This document shows, one piece after another, positions 42,994 through 52,126 of a stretch of 64,000 nt of DNA. This stretch comes from Gemmatimonadota bacterium. Lineage in GTDB: Bacteria > Gemmatimonadota > Gemmatimonadetes > Gemmatimonadales > GWC2-71-9. Within the stretch, counting starts at the first letter, position 1. Each line of letters starts with the position of its first letter. The stretch covers positions 186,001 to 250,000 of the forward strand of contig JADJAK010000006.1 of NCBI GenBank assembly GCA_016704275.1, given 5' to 3'. Below the pieces are notes generated by a model, which saw nothing but the letters and a program-made list of their open reading frames with translations, did not search any database and was not told where the DNA came from. Made by a program: the position numbers and the translations under genes.

Positions 42994-43533
42994 CTACTTC
43001 TTCCGCGTGAGTGTCATCTCGAAGATCGGGACCCAGCTCTTTCCGTCGTCCCGGGAGACGGCGCCGGTTTCCACCCAGCGTCCCTGGGCATCGAAGTGCA
43101 TCTCGTACTTGATGAGCCCGGCGCGCGGGTCCCGCATCGACCAGGTGTAGCCGTCGGCGCGGAGCGTGAATTCCGGATCGACGTAGTTGCCACCCTGCAT
43201 GGAGTGGGCACGCATCCTCGGGGTCACGTGGTCGTGATCGAGGTAGATGACGGCGAAGGCATCGAAGGTGACCTGCTCCGCGCCGTTGGGCATCTTCTCG
43301 TAGCCACGCCCGCGGACGGCGAAGGCCGTCCCGCCGGCAACGGCTTCCACGCGCTCGGTATGGCGGAGCACGTGCTTGGCCCCGGGTCCCATGACGGCGG
43401 TGGCTTCCCCTTCCCATTCTCCCACCAGCTTGGTGAAGAAGGCAAGCGGAGGCGGCGTGCCGGGCGAGGGCGCCTGGGCAACCAGGATCAGCGGGGCGAA
43501 CATCAGGGTGGCAGATAGCAGTAGACGACGCAT
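42994..43533 (-). CDS. secreted DUF1579-like protein
   Basis: A 179-residue exported protein (signal MRRLLLSATLMFAPLILVAQ). A beta-barrel-like domain follows with LVGEWEGEATAVMGPGAKHVLRHTERVEAVAGGTAF near 37 and WSMRDPRAGLIKYEMHFDAQGRWVETG near 130, resembling DUF1579 or related lipocalin-like proteins. Function unknown. ATG 43533 is chosen for the signal peptide and a CGGAG site. Confidence 0.72.
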   Translation of the reverse strand: MRRLLLSATLMFAPLILVAQAPSPGTPPPLAFFTKLVGEWEGEATAVMGPGAKHVLRHTERVEAVAGGTAFAVRGRGYEKMPNGAEQVTFDAFAVIYLDHDHVTPRMRAHSMQGGNYVDPEFTLRADGYTWSMRDPRAGLIKYEMHFDAQGRWVETGAVSRDDGKSWVPIFEMTLTRKK

Positions 43534-43607
43534 GACCGGACACTCCGAGGGTTGAAGGACGGCGGGGAAGATGGCCGTCGTCAGGGAGCGCGTCTTGAGG
43601 AAATCGG

Positions 43608-44423
43608 TCACCGCTCCCCGCGGAGGGTCCGGTTGACCTGGTCGTGTTCCGTCTGGGCGATCCGTTCGCCGAGCTCCTCCGGGCGGAGGCCGATCAATGC
43701 CCGAACGTCATGGTGGAGGTGGGGCTGATCGGCATACCCGGCCAGCGCGGCAATCCGGCCCCAACGTTCCTCGCCATCGATCACGTGCCAGGCGGCGGCC
43801 AGCAGCCGGCGGATCCGCGCAAACTGCTTCGGGGTCAGGGCAGTGGCCGCACGAAAGCGGCGCAGCAGGGTCCGCGCCGAGCACCCCACCTGTCGAGCAA
43901 TTTCGGCGATCGCCTCCTCACCATCTGACGCCACCATGGCGTCGACGGCGGAGCTGACCATTGGATCGGGCGGAACGAGGTGTGACGACTCGCTGCGCCA
44001 GAACTCGTCGAATGCCTGCGCCGTGTCATCGAGCGTGGTGCTGGCCATGGCGCGTGGAGAGAGCGCCGCGTGCAACTGCGCGCCCCGGAGGCCCCCGTGT
44101 GCGAGCGCAGGCCGCGAGGCGTTGAAGAGTGAGGCGGCCGACACCTGAAGCAACGCGCTCGTGGCACCAGGGCGCAGGCGTACCCCGACGAATCGTGCCC
44201 CGGGAATCACCGGGACCCCCAATGGTTCGAGCCAGGGGCCGGTATAGAAGAGCGTCCCGGCGAAGGGGCCACCGATCGGGATCAGGAGGGAAGTGCAGCC
44301 GTCCGGGGGGACATGATGGATCGGTGGCGCACCCTCGCGTGCACTGAACTCCCAGTAGCTTGCGATCCACGGTGCGAGCGAGGGATGCGGCAGGCGCTCG
44401 GCGTAGCGCAACGCGGCGGGCAT
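43608..44423 (-). CDS. AraC family transcriptional regulator
   Basis: A 271-residue regulator. The N-terminal region (about 5-135: LAPWIASYWEFSAREG, HVPPDGCTSLLIPI) is the AraC-like cupin of the DUF6597 kind. The C-terminal HTH (about 180-262) contains VGCSARTLLRRFRAATALTPKQFARIRRLL and IAALAGYADQPHLHHDVRAL. It starts inside the stop of the AAC(3)-I-like gene (ATGA), so the two are translationally coupled and probably functionally linked. Confidence 0.87.
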   Translation of the reverse strand: MPAALRYAERLPHPSLAPWIASYWEFSAREGAPPIHHVPPDGCTSLLIPIGGPFAGTLFYTGPWLEPLGVPVIPGARFVGVRLRPGATSALLQVSAASLFNASRPALAHGGLRGAQLHAALSPRAMASTTLDDTAQAFDEFWRSESSHLVPPDPMVSSAVDAMVASDGEEAIAEIARQVGCSARTLLRRFRAATALTPKQFARIRRLLAAAWHVIDGEERWGRIAALAGYADQPHLHHDVRALIGLRPEELGERIAQTEHDQVNRTLRGER

Positions 44424-44896
44424 CAGTCCGGCCGCTCGGGGTCGACCGCGATGTCAAAGTGGAGCACTTCCTCGCGAGACCCGAGCCGGGTGTACAGGGC
44501 GATCGCCGGTTCATCCTCGGGCTGCGTGTCGGCCTGGACGAAGATCACCCACGCGCCGCGCCGCGCGGCGATCCCCTGCAGCGCCGTGATCAACGCGGTG
44601 GCGACTCCCTGCCGTCGATGCGTGGTCGCGACGGCGAGGTCGTAGAGATAGATCTCGCTGCGCGCCTGCTCGAACTTCCGGAGTTCGTAGGCCGCAATGC
44701 CGCCCACGACGGCGTCGCCATCCAGCGCCGCGAGGGCAATGAAGGAGTCGCCGCCGAGCAGTCCGCGGAGATAGTCGGGGCTGGGGCGCGCGGCCGTGTA
44801 GGTCTCGAGCTCGTCAAAGGCCTCGCCGAACATCGTCAGCAGGCCATCCATCAGCGGCAGGTCGTCTGGGCCCAGCTGGTGAATCACGAAGGCCAT
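44423..44896 (-). CDS. AAC(3)-I-like aminoglycoside 3-N-acetyltransferase family GNAT
   Basis: A 157-residue GNAT with strong resemblance to AAC(3)-I enzymes, which acetylate the 3-amino group of gentamicin-type aminoglycosides: MFGEAFDELETYTAARP near 21, FIALAALDGDAVVGGIAAYELRKFEQARSEIYLYDLAV near 52, the acetyl-CoA loop HRRQGVATALI near 93, and the FVQADTQPEDEPAIALYTRLGSREEVLHFDI end near 120. Resistance is inferred by similarity only; chromosomal homologues in soil bacteria may act on other amines. It overlaps the AraC start and follows the DinB gene by eight bases. Confidence 0.82.
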   Translation of the reverse strand: MAFVIHQLGPDDLPLMDGLLTMFGEAFDELETYTAARPSPDYLRGLLGGDSFIALAALDGDAVVGGIAAYELRKFEQARSEIYLYDLAVATTHRRQGVATALITALQGIAARRGAWVIFVQADTQPEDEPAIALYTRLGSREEVLHFDIAVDPERPD

Positions 44897-44904
44897 GGCA
44901 CGCC

Positions 44905-45414
44905 TCAGCCCGCGGCGGCGCGCACCACCCGCACCGTCACTGAAAGTTGCCCCACATGGCGCATCGCATGCTCGGCGCCGTGGACCAGGCAGCCAATCAC
45001 CGTGGAGGGGAGCTGCGCGCGGCCGACCGCACGAAAATCACCGAGCGTCTCGGCCGGGACGCTCCGCAATTGCGCCATCGCCGAGTCCACCTGATCCGAA
45101 AGGGCTGTCAGCACCGCGGGCACGTCGCCAAGGGAGAGGGGACTGCCCTCGGCCCTCAGGGCGGTGAACTGTGTCTCGGTGAGGCTCTCGCCGCGTGCAT
45201 AGGTGAAGAGCCGGTCGATCACGCCGCTCATGTGCCGGACGTGAAAGGCAGCAGAGGCGATCCCGGCCGGCCGCGCATTCCACTCCGCTTCAGTCAGTGA
45301 CGCCACCAGCTCCCCGACGCTCTCGCGTACCTGCAACAGGATGTGCGCCACCGGCTGCAGCACATCCGGGACGTCAGCGATCGGACCGCGTTGCCACCAC
45401 TCCGTGTCGGCCAT
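44905..45414 (-). CDS. DinB-like superfamily protein
   Basis: A 169-residue four-helix-bundle protein of the DinB/YfiT type, with helices near 20-45, 52-72, 97-118 and 140-160. A metal-binding triad is suggested by HVRHMSGVIDRL near 58 and HGAEHAMRHVGQL near 145. Members include thiol-dependent detoxification enzymes, but substrates are mostly unknown. It begins the minus-strand run DinB-AAC-AraC. Confidence 0.8.
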   Translation of the reverse strand: MADTEWWQRGPIADVPDVLQPVAHILLQVRESVGELVASLTEAEWNARPAGIASAAFHVRHMSGVIDRLFTYARGESLTETQFTALRAEGSPLSLGDVPAVLTALSDQVDSAMAQLRSVPAETLGDFRAVGRAQLPSTVIGCLVHGAEHAMRHVGQLSVTVRVVRAAAG

Positions 45415-45485
45415 GGGACCTCAGTGTCGTTGATGCACCGAATGGGTGGCGACGGTCAGGTTGCCGTCTCGGTGTGAATGGATGA

Positions 45486-45514
45486 TGGGAAAGCTACCGC
45501 TCCTGTCGTATACT
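45486..45514 (+). promoter_or_regulatory. candidate promoter of the sulfatase gene
   Basis: TATACT at 45509-45514 is a good -10 box in the short divergent spacer; TGGGAA at 45486-45491, 17 bases upstream, is a weak -35. It lies 53 bases before the chosen sulfatase start. Confidence 0.35.
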
Positions 45515-45566
45515 GTCAGGATCCTCCACGATTTCGATGGCACCATCCCCGACCCGAGGTCTGCGC

Positions 45567-47120
45567 ATGGTAGGCTCCTTCCGTGTCGGCACCTGCATGG
45601 CCCTGCTGCTGGCGTCCTGTACCCCGCAGACCACGCCGCAACCGTCGGCGGCGACCCCACCCAATGTCCTCTTCATCGCCATCGATGACCTCCGTCCGAG
45701 CCTCGGCGCCTACGGTGACCCGGTCGTCAAGACGCCGAACATCGATCGGCTGGCGCGCTCGGGGGCCGTCTTCCTCGAGGCGCACGCGCAGGAAGCGGTC
45801 TGCAATCCCTCGCGCGCCAGCCTCCTGACGGGGCTGCGCCCCGACTCGCTGCGCGTCTGGGACCTCGAGACCGACTTCCGCCGCACTACACCCGATGTCG
45901 TCACCCTGCCGCAGTACTTCATCCGCAACGGCTACACCGCGGTCAGCGTCGGCAAGATCTATCACAACCTGATCCCTGACTCGCTCTCCTGGAGCGAGCC
46001 GGAGCACAAGGTGGCGGGCTTTCCCTACGATCCCGACGCGGTCTACCATGGGCACGACAATGTGTCCATTCAGGAGATCCGGAAGGCGGCCCTGATCCGT
46101 GCCGGGCGTCAGGCGACGGCCATCGACCAGTTCGGGCAGTGGTACCTGAAGGCGAATGCCACCGAGGAGGAGGACCTCCCCGACAGCGTCTATTACGACG
46201 GCGCTCAGACCGACTATGCGGTGCGCCGGTTGGCGGCGCTCCGCGACGCCGGCCAACCATTCTTCTTCGCCGTTGGCTACTACCGACCGCACCTCCCGTT
46301 CAACGCCCCGAAGCGGTACTGGGATCTCTACAAGCGCGACGCCTTGCCACTCGCACCCAACCAGATGGTGCCGGCCGGCGCGCCGGGCATGGCCGTCAAC
46401 ACGAATCGCGAACTCCGCGGCTATGCCGACTTCGCCAACGCGAAGGACGCCGTCGACGGCACGCTCGATCCGGCCGATGTGCGCCGCCTCACGCATGGCT
46501 ACTACGCCTCGATCAGCTACATCGACGCGCAGGTCGGTCGGTTGCTGGACCAACTCGATTCGCTGGGCCTTACCAGGAACACCATCGTGGTGCTCTGGGG
46601 CGACAACGGCTTCAAGCTCGGAGAGCACAACAGTTGGGCCAAGATGACCAACTACACTATCGACACCCACGTGCCGTTGATCATCCGCGCGCCCGGCCAG
46701 ATTCGCCCCGGACTCCGCTTGTCACAGCCGGTGGAACTCGTCGACATCTACCCGACCCTGGCCGCGCTCGCGGGGTTGCCCGTGCCGTCGCAGCTGCAAG
46801 GCGCCAGCGCCGTGCCCCTGCTGGCGAATCCCCAGCGGCCCTGGAAGGGCGCCGTGTTCAGCCAGTACCTCCGCAACGGGATCTGGGTGGCGAAGGACAG
46901 CATTCCCTACATGGGCTACTCGATGCTCACCGCGGACTGGCACTACGTCGCGTGGATGAACTGGACGACTCGCCAATACGTGGCGTGGGAGTTGTACGAT
47001 CGTCGTGCCGACCCGATGGAAAACGTGAATCTGGCCAGCCGACCGGAGCGCGCCGCGTTGCTGGCCCGGCTCGAGACCGAGCGATTGGCCGGCTGGCGCG
47101 CGGCGATGCCCGCGAAGTGA
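45567..47120 (+). CDS. sulfatase, iduronate-2-sulfatase-like lipoprotein
   Basis: A 517-residue exported type I sulfatase. The lipobox LLLASC (Cys 18) suggests lipid anchoring. NVLFIAIDDLRPSLGAYGD near 32 binds calcium, and the active-site CNPSRAS near 78 gives the formylglycine precursor Cys in the C-x-P-S-R signature. VLWGDNGFKLGEHNSWAK near 345 supplies further metal and sulfate ligands. It would remove sulfate esters from glycans, after maturation by a formylglycine-generating enzyme elsewhere. ATG 45567 has a GAGGT site; an in-frame ATG at 45537 lacks one. The DPP-IV-like gene follows in the same direction. Confidence 0.9.
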   Translation: MVGSFRVGTCMALLLASCTPQTTPQPSAATPPNVLFIAIDDLRPSLGAYGDPVVKTPNIDRLARSGAVFLEAHAQEAVCNPSRASLLTGLRPDSLRVWDLETDFRRTTPDVVTLPQYFIRNGYTAVSVGKIYHNLIPDSLSWSEPEHKVAGFPYDPDAVYHGHDNVSIQEIRKAALIRAGRQATAIDQFGQWYLKANATEEEDLPDSVYYDGAQTDYAVRRLAALRDAGQPFFFAVGYYRPHLPFNAPKRYWDLYKRDALPLAPNQMVPAGAPGMAVNTNRELRGYADFANAKDAVDGTLDPADVRRLTHGYYASISYIDAQVGRLLDQLDSLGLTRNTIVVLWGDNGFKLGEHNSWAKMTNYTIDTHVPLIIRAPGQIRPGLRLSQPVELVDIYPTLAALAGLPVPSQLQGASAVPLLANPQRPWKGAVFSQYLRNGIWVAKDSIPYMGYSMLTADWHYVAWMNWTTRQYVAWELYDRRADPMENVNLASRPERAALLARLETERLAGWRAAMPAK

Positions 47121-47145
47121 CCATTCCATGCCCTCGAGGGTGACC

Positions 47146-49407
47146 ATGTCCCACCGCATGCTGTCGTCGGTCGCGCTCACGCTGGCCGTTGCCATGCCGC
47201 ACCCCGCCACGGCACAGACGGCGACGCGCGATCCGCTCACCATCGAGCGCATCTTCACGAAGCGGGAGTTCGCGACCGCACCGGCGGGGTGGCAGCCATG
47301 GCTGGACGACGTGCGCGGCTCGACGCGCCTCGAACCGTCCCGGCAGGCGAGCGGTTTGGTCGACCTGGTCGCAACCACGGCTGCCGGGGTCCGAACCACG
47401 CTCGTGGCGGCCACTGAGCTCGTGCCCCTCGGCGGAAGCCGACCACTCCGGATCGTCTCATACGCGCTCTCGGCGGGCCACTCGCGTCTCCTCTTCAGCG
47501 CGACCGGCGCCCCCGCCTCGGGAAGCGAGGCGACCTGGTGGGTGATGGATCTGGGGTCGCGGCAGCTCACGCAGGTGGGCGCGTCGGGGCTGCCCGGCCG
47601 CGTCGTGGCGCCACAGCTCTCGCCGGACGGGAGCCACGTGGCGTATGCCTCGGACCACAACCTCTATGTCGAGGCGGTGGCGACGTCGATTCGGCGCCAG
47701 CTGACGCAGGACGGCTCGCCGACTCGCATCAACGGCGACTCGCCACGCCCGTTCGCGGCGGTCAACAACACGAAGGGTTTCCGCTGGAGTCCGGATGGCT
47801 CGCGACTCGCCTACGTCCAGTTCGACATGGTGGGCGTGCGGAGCGTCCTGATGGTCAACAACGTCGACTTCCTCTACCCGCAGGTCGATTCCTTCCAGCA
47901 CGTGAAGCCGGGCGCCACACTACCGGCGAGTCGGGTGGGGGTGGTGTCGATCGACGGCGGGGCAACATCGTGGGTCGAGCTGCCGGGTGACCCTCGGATG
48001 AACTACCTCACGACGGTCGAGTGGGCGGCCAGTGCGTCGGAGCTGGTCGTCCAGCAATTCGATCGGCACCAGAACCGCATGACGGTCTTCCTGATGACGC
48101 TGCCGACGGGCAGCCCCAGGGCGATCCTGACCGAGACCGACCCAGCCTTCCTCGATCCGGTCAGCATCCAGTGGATCGGCGGCGGTCGCCACTTTCTCTG
48201 GATGACGGAACGCGACGGCTGGCGCCACGTCTACCGTCACGATCGCGATGGCAGCCAGCCGCTGCTGGTGACCCGCGGGAACTTCGATGTCGCCTCGATC
48301 GAACGGATCGACGAGGCTGGTGGCTGGTTGTACTATCTGGCGTCCCCGGACAACGCGATCTACCGCTACCTCTATCGGACGCGGCTGGACGGGAGCGGCA
48401 TGCCGGAACGCGTCACGCCGACCGGCGCGCCGGGCACGCACAGCTACAGCATCTCGCCATCGGGGCAGTGGGCATTCCACAGCTATTCGCGGTTCGATAC
48501 GCCGCCGGTGTCCGAGGTGGTCGCCCTCCCCACGCACCGCGTCGTGCGCACCGTGCAGGACAACGCGGCACTCCGGGCCCGACTCGACGCTGTCGCGCGC
48601 GCGCCCTACGAGTTTCTCAAGGTCGACATCGGCAACGGCGTGCGTCTCGACGCCTGGTGCATCAAGCCGCCGGACTTCGATCCGTCGAAGCAGTACCCGG
48701 TGATCTTCCACGAGTACAGCATGCCCGGCGGCCAGTTCGTCACCGACAGCTGGAAGGGTGACAACTATCTCTTCTACCTCATGCTGGCCCAGCGCGGCTT
48801 CGTGGTCATGGCCGTCGACTCACGCGGCACGCCGTCGTTGTACGGGCGGGCATGGCGCAAGATCATCTACCAGAACCACGGCATCCTTCCCTCGGACGAC
48901 ATCGCGGCGGCCGCCAAGGTGCTCCTCGCCGAGCGGCCCTACCTCGATGCCAAACGCGTCGGCGCCTACGGCTGGAGCGGTGGCGGGTTGATCAGCATGC
49001 TCCTGCTGCTCCGCCATGGCGACGTCTTCAAGGCGGCAGTCCCCGGCGCCTTCATCAGCGATCATCGCTATTACGAGGCCGGCTTCACCGAGCGCTATCT
49101 CGGCCTGCCGCAGGAATCGCCCGCGGCCTACGACAAGGCGGCCGCGCTGCGGTACGCGAAGAACCTCACCGGGGACTTGCTGATCCTGCACGGGACGGCG
49201 GACGACAACGTGCACTACCAGAACATGGAACTGATGGTCGATGCGCTCATCGCCACAGGCAAGCACTTCGCCGTGGTGCCCTATCCCAATCGTTCCCATG
49301 GGATGGCCGAGGGGATCAACACCAAGGCGCACCAGCACGACACGCTGCTCTGGTTCTTCACCGAGCATTTCCGCCCTGGTGGAGGGGCGTCACCCGACCT
49401 CAGGTGA
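47146..49407 (+). CDS. S9 family peptidase, dipeptidyl peptidase IV-like
   Basis: A 753-residue exported prolyl-type peptidase with signal peptide ending ATAQ. The N-terminal half (about 50-480) is a beta-propeller with repeats such as SPDGSHVAYASDHNLYVE and WSPDGSRLAYVQ. The C-terminal alpha/beta hydrolase has the nucleophile in GAYGWSGGG near 608, Asp in HGTADDNVH near 686 and His in NRSHGM near 718. It cleaves dipeptides after Pro/Ala from short peptides in the periplasm. It lies 25 bases after the sulfatase stop and overlaps the convergent GGDEF gene by 18 bases. Confidence 0.9.
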   Translation: MSHRMLSSVALTLAVAMPHPATAQTATRDPLTIERIFTKREFATAPAGWQPWLDDVRGSTRLEPSRQASGLVDLVATTAAGVRTTLVAATELVPLGGSRPLRIVSYALSAGHSRLLFSATGAPASGSEATWWVMDLGSRQLTQVGASGLPGRVVAPQLSPDGSHVAYASDHNLYVEAVATSIRRQLTQDGSPTRINGDSPRPFAAVNNTKGFRWSPDGSRLAYVQFDMVGVRSVLMVNNVDFLYPQVDSFQHVKPGATLPASRVGVVSIDGGATSWVELPGDPRMNYLTTVEWAASASELVVQQFDRHQNRMTVFLMTLPTGSPRAILTETDPAFLDPVSIQWIGGGRHFLWMTERDGWRHVYRHDRDGSQPLLVTRGNFDVASIERIDEAGGWLYYLASPDNAIYRYLYRTRLDGSGMPERVTPTGAPGTHSYSISPSGQWAFHSYSRFDTPPVSEVVALPTHRVVRTVQDNAALRARLDAVARAPYEFLKVDIGNGVRLDAWCIKPPDFDPSKQYPVIFHEYSMPGGQFVTDSWKGDNYLFYLMLAQRGFVVMAVDSRGTPSLYGRAWRKIIYQNHGILPSDDIAAAAKVLLAERPYLDAKRVGAYGWSGGGLISMLLLLRHGDVFKAAVPGAFISDHRYYEAGFTERYLGLPQESPAAYDKAAALRYAKNLTGDLLILHGTADDNVHYQNMELMVDALIATGKHFAVVPYPNRSHGMAEGINTKAHQHDTLLWFFTEHFRPGGGASPDLR

Positions 49408-50250
49408 TGCATGTCTGGCGACCTGTGACTGGGTCTGTTTGGCGAGGTACATCGCCGCATCCGCACGCTTCAGCAGGAGATCCGCGCTCTTCCCGTCCTC
49501 CGGATAGATCGCGATGCCGATGCTCGCGCCGACGCTGAGGCGCAGGTCATCGAGGGCGATCGGCTCCCCGATGCTGGTGGCGAGCGCAGCGGCGAGGTCC
49601 AGGACCGAGGCGTCGCCCTTGACCTCGAGCAGGAGGAGCAGGAACTCGTCGCCGCCACGCCGACCCACGCTGTCCCCACCGCGCACGAAGGCGGTCAGGC
49701 GCTCCGCGGTCTCCTGCAGGACCCGGTCGCCGATGTCGTGCCCGTGCGTGTCATTGATGTGCTTGAACCGGTCGAGATCGAGGAACATGACGGCGAGGCG
49801 CCACTCGTGGCGGCGAGCCTGTTCGAGCGCCAGTTCGAGTCGGTCAGCAAAGAGCGTGGCGTTCGGCAGGTTGGTGAGTGCATCGTGCAGGGCACGATGC
49901 CGGGAGGCCGCCTCCGCCGATTGGCTCCGCAGCAAGTCCGATTGCATTTCGAGGACATGGCCCTCGAGCGCCTCGCGTTCGTCGACTTCAGCGGCGAGTG
50001 CGGTGGTGACTTCCACGAGCTCGGCGGCGGCCTCCTGGACCTTCTGCTCGACCGCCTCGCTCTTCTCGATGGTGCGCTGGACCTGCGCGGTCGGCGCGCC
50101 GGCGGTGATGTCCTTCTGGAGCGTCGTGTTGACGGCCGCAAGCTCGTGCGCCGCTTCCTCCACCTTTACGGTGACCTTCTCGCTCTGGTCGAGGGCCGCG
50201 TGCAAGGCGGGCGTGGCGGCGGCCGGGTCCTCAGGCCTGGAGGGCGACAT
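49390..50250 (-). CDS. diguanylate cyclase (GGDEF) protein
   Basis: A 286-residue cytoplasmic protein. The N-terminal 110 residues are a coiled-coil (ALDQSEKVTVKVEEAAHEL and similar heptads). The GGDEF domain (about 120-280) has DALTNLPNATLF, FLDLDRFKHINDTHGHDIGDR near 165 and the active RGGDEF near 200, so cyclic di-GMP synthesis is expected. There is no inhibitory RxxD just before it (here the residues are GDSVG). No transmembrane or sensor domain is present; the coiled coil may mediate dimerisation. Start ATG 50250 has an AGGAG site. Confidence 0.9.
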   Translation of the reverse strand: MSPSRPEDPAAATPALHAALDQSEKVTVKVEEAAHELAAVNTTLQKDITAGAPTAQVQRTIEKSEAVEQKVQEAAAELVEVTTALAAEVDEREALEGHVLEMQSDLLRSQSAEAASRHRALHDALTNLPNATLFADRLELALEQARRHEWRLAVMFLDLDRFKHINDTHGHDIGDRVLQETAERLTAFVRGGDSVGRRGGDEFLLLLLEVKGDASVLDLAAALATSIGEPIALDDLRLSVGASIGIAIYPEDGKSADLLLKRADAAMYLAKQTQSQVARHASPEVG

Positions 50251-50465
50251 GGTGGGTGCTCCTGACTGGGGACGCCCGTTCCACGCATGCCGACGGGACG
50301 ACGGAAGAAGCAATCGTCGAGGGGGGCATACAATTTCGCCAACGGAGATCAGCCCGAGGAGCGAGTCAGTCTCGTCCTCCATCGTCGGATGGAGTGCCAG
50401 TGGACATCGTCACGCGTGCCTCGGTGCAGCAGGGTATGATGCGCTTCCCTGCACAACGAGGCACC

Positions 50466-50648
50466 ATGTCATTCGGACTCTACTTCGCCGGTGCGCTGAT
50501 CGTGATCGGCGGCGTGGCTTGGGGCATGATCAGGGCCGGGCTCCCGACGGTCTGGGTCATCATCGCCGCCGTGATCATGCTGGGTGTCGGTATCCTGAGC
50601 GGCGTGAGTCACACGCGGTCGCGCGACTTGCCGAAGGATCCCTCCTGA
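50466..50648 (+). CDS. small membrane protein
   Basis: A 60-residue protein, MSFGLYFAGALIVIGGVAWG then a second hydrophobic segment VWVIIAAVIMLGVGILSGV, and a polar tail. GAGG (50458-50461) precedes ATG 50466 by four bases. Two-helix membrane proteins of this kind are common and unnamed; function is unknown. A hairpin overlaps the end of the convergent ankyrin gene. Confidence 0.6.
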   Translation: MSFGLYFAGALIVIGGVAWGMIRAGLPTVWVIIAAVIMLGVGILSGVSHTRSRDLPKDPS

Positions 50649-50662
50649 ACGCGCCGAGCTGC

Positions 50663-50687
50663 GTGCGCTGAACGGCAGTCAGCGCAC
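50663..50687. terminator. hairpin spanning the ankyrin stop codon
   Basis: GTGCGCTGA (50663-50671) and TCAGCGCAC (50679-50687), perfect 9-base arms around a seven-base loop, span the stop codon of the leftward ankyrin gene and the end of the rightward small gene. Confidence 0.5.
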
Positions 50688-51947
50688 CGCCTCGCGCAGC
50701 AACACCATGAGCTCGGTCTCGGCCCGCAGTCGGTCATCCTCGATCCACTCCGCCCGCACCTTCGCCCCCGCCGCCACGAGCGCGCGTACGATCTGCCGAT
50801 ACGGCTCGGCATCGGGCCGGCTTTCCTTGAGCCAGGCATGGAGCGCCCACACCAGCGGCGGTGTGCCGAAATGGGCATCGGGAAGGTCAAGTGGTGCAGC
50901 GTGCGCGATCAGCAGTTCGACCAGCGGCGCGTCGCCTTGATAGGCGGCCACATGCAGGGCCGTTTGCCCTCCTTCAGGCCGTCGCACCGCCGGATCAACG
51001 CCGAGCTCCAGCAGGAGCGCGATCACGTCCCGGCGACCATACCATGCCGCCATCGCCATCATCTCGCCGCGATCGGCGAGGGAGACGGTCTTCGGGGGCT
51101 CGAACGCCTGCCGCAGCAGGTCGAGCCGACCGATGCCGGCCGCGTCGGTCGCGGTGACACGCGCGCCACGCTCGGCCAGGTGTGCCGCTGCCTCGGGGCA
51201 GCCATTCATCAGGCAGTAGCGCACGATGCCTGCGTCCAGCCGTGCGCCGCGCGCCAGCAGGAGATCGGCAAGAGCGTTCTGGACCCCGGCCGCGCGCGGG
51301 TGCGAGCTCGTCACGACGAGCGCAAGCGTCGTGGCGCCGCCGCCATAGACATCGGCCTCGGCATCGATCACGGCGCCGGCATCGAGCAGGCGCGTGGTGA
51401 TCGCCTCGATGTTGGCGGGCGTGCGCTGGCGATAACTCTCCACGCCGTTCGCGGAGGCGTAGTGGAGCAGTGTGCTCCGATGCTCGCGGCTGGAGCGTGC
51501 ACGCGCCAGCGACGGCTCGGCCCGGAGCAGGCGGTCCAGTGTGGCGAGATCGCCTTGCACGATCGCGTCGGCGGCCTGTTCGAAGGTGGCGACCGACGAA
51601 TCACTGCTGCGCAGCGCCTCGACGTACTGCCCCAGCTTGGGCCAGCTGTCGAAGCCGTGCGCGCGGGCGATCACGAACTGCGCCTGTGCGATGGTGGCGT
51701 CGTTCGGGCGGAGCCGCTCGCGGACGAAATGCATCAGCTGCTGCCCGCGGCGTTCGACGTCGGCAGGGCTCAGCCGGCTGCCGTCGGGCTGGAGTCGCAC
51801 CAGATCGGCGATCCATCGGGTGACCCAGCGCTGCATGGCGGGGTCGCCGTCGCGACACGCCGCGACGAGTTCCTTGGCGCGCGTGCGGTACTGGTCGAGG
51901 TCGGGGCGTGGCGGGAGGGGAAGCGCGTCCTGCGGATTGGGATACAT
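50679..51947 (-). CDS. ankyrin-repeat protein
   Basis: A 422-residue soluble protein. An N-terminal region (about 1-110: RPDLDQYRTRAKELVAACRDGD, IARAHGFDSWPKLGQYVEAL) is shared with the second ankyrin protein of the window. Ankyrin-like units follow from about 125, for example GDLATLDRLLRAEP, RSTLLHYASANG, GQTALHVAAYQGDAPLVELLIAHAAPLDL near 330. Such repeats bind partner proteins; no enzyme domain is visible. An AAGGAG site precedes ATG 51947. There is no signal peptide. Confidence 0.85.
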   Translation of the reverse strand: MYPNPQDALPLPPRPDLDQYRTRAKELVAACRDGDPAMQRWVTRWIADLVRLQPDGSRLSPADVERRGQQLMHFVRERLRPNDATIAQAQFVIARAHGFDSWPKLGQYVEALRSSDSSVATFEQAADAIVQGDLATLDRLLRAEPSLARARSSREHRSTLLHYASANGVESYRQRTPANIEAITTRLLDAGAVIDAEADVYGGGATTLALVVTSSHPRAAGVQNALADLLLARGARLDAGIVRYCLMNGCPEAAAHLAERGARVTATDAAGIGRLDLLRQAFEPPKTVSLADRGEMMAMAAWYGRRDVIALLLELGVDPAVRRPEGGQTALHVAAYQGDAPLVELLIAHAAPLDLPDAHFGTPPLVWALHAWLKESRPDAEPYRQIVRALVAAGAKVRAEWIEDDRLRAETELMVLLREAVR

Positions 51948-52126
51948 ACGAATCTCCTTTCGGGGCGCCTGGAGTCCGCACTGATCAGGCTGAAAGAAGG
52001 TTCGTCGATTTTTTGGCGACTGCGGTGGGTGGGCACGGCCCTTTACGCGGACTGAATGCGCCCCAGACGCACTTCAGTGTAGCTCCGAAATTTCCATGGC
52101 ACAATGTCGTGGGCCATGGCAGGCCG

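Noticed and set aside
44423..44896. Calling the acetyltransferase a confirmed aminoglycoside resistance gene
   Set aside because: Only similarity is visible; chromosomal GNATs of this group may have other substrates.
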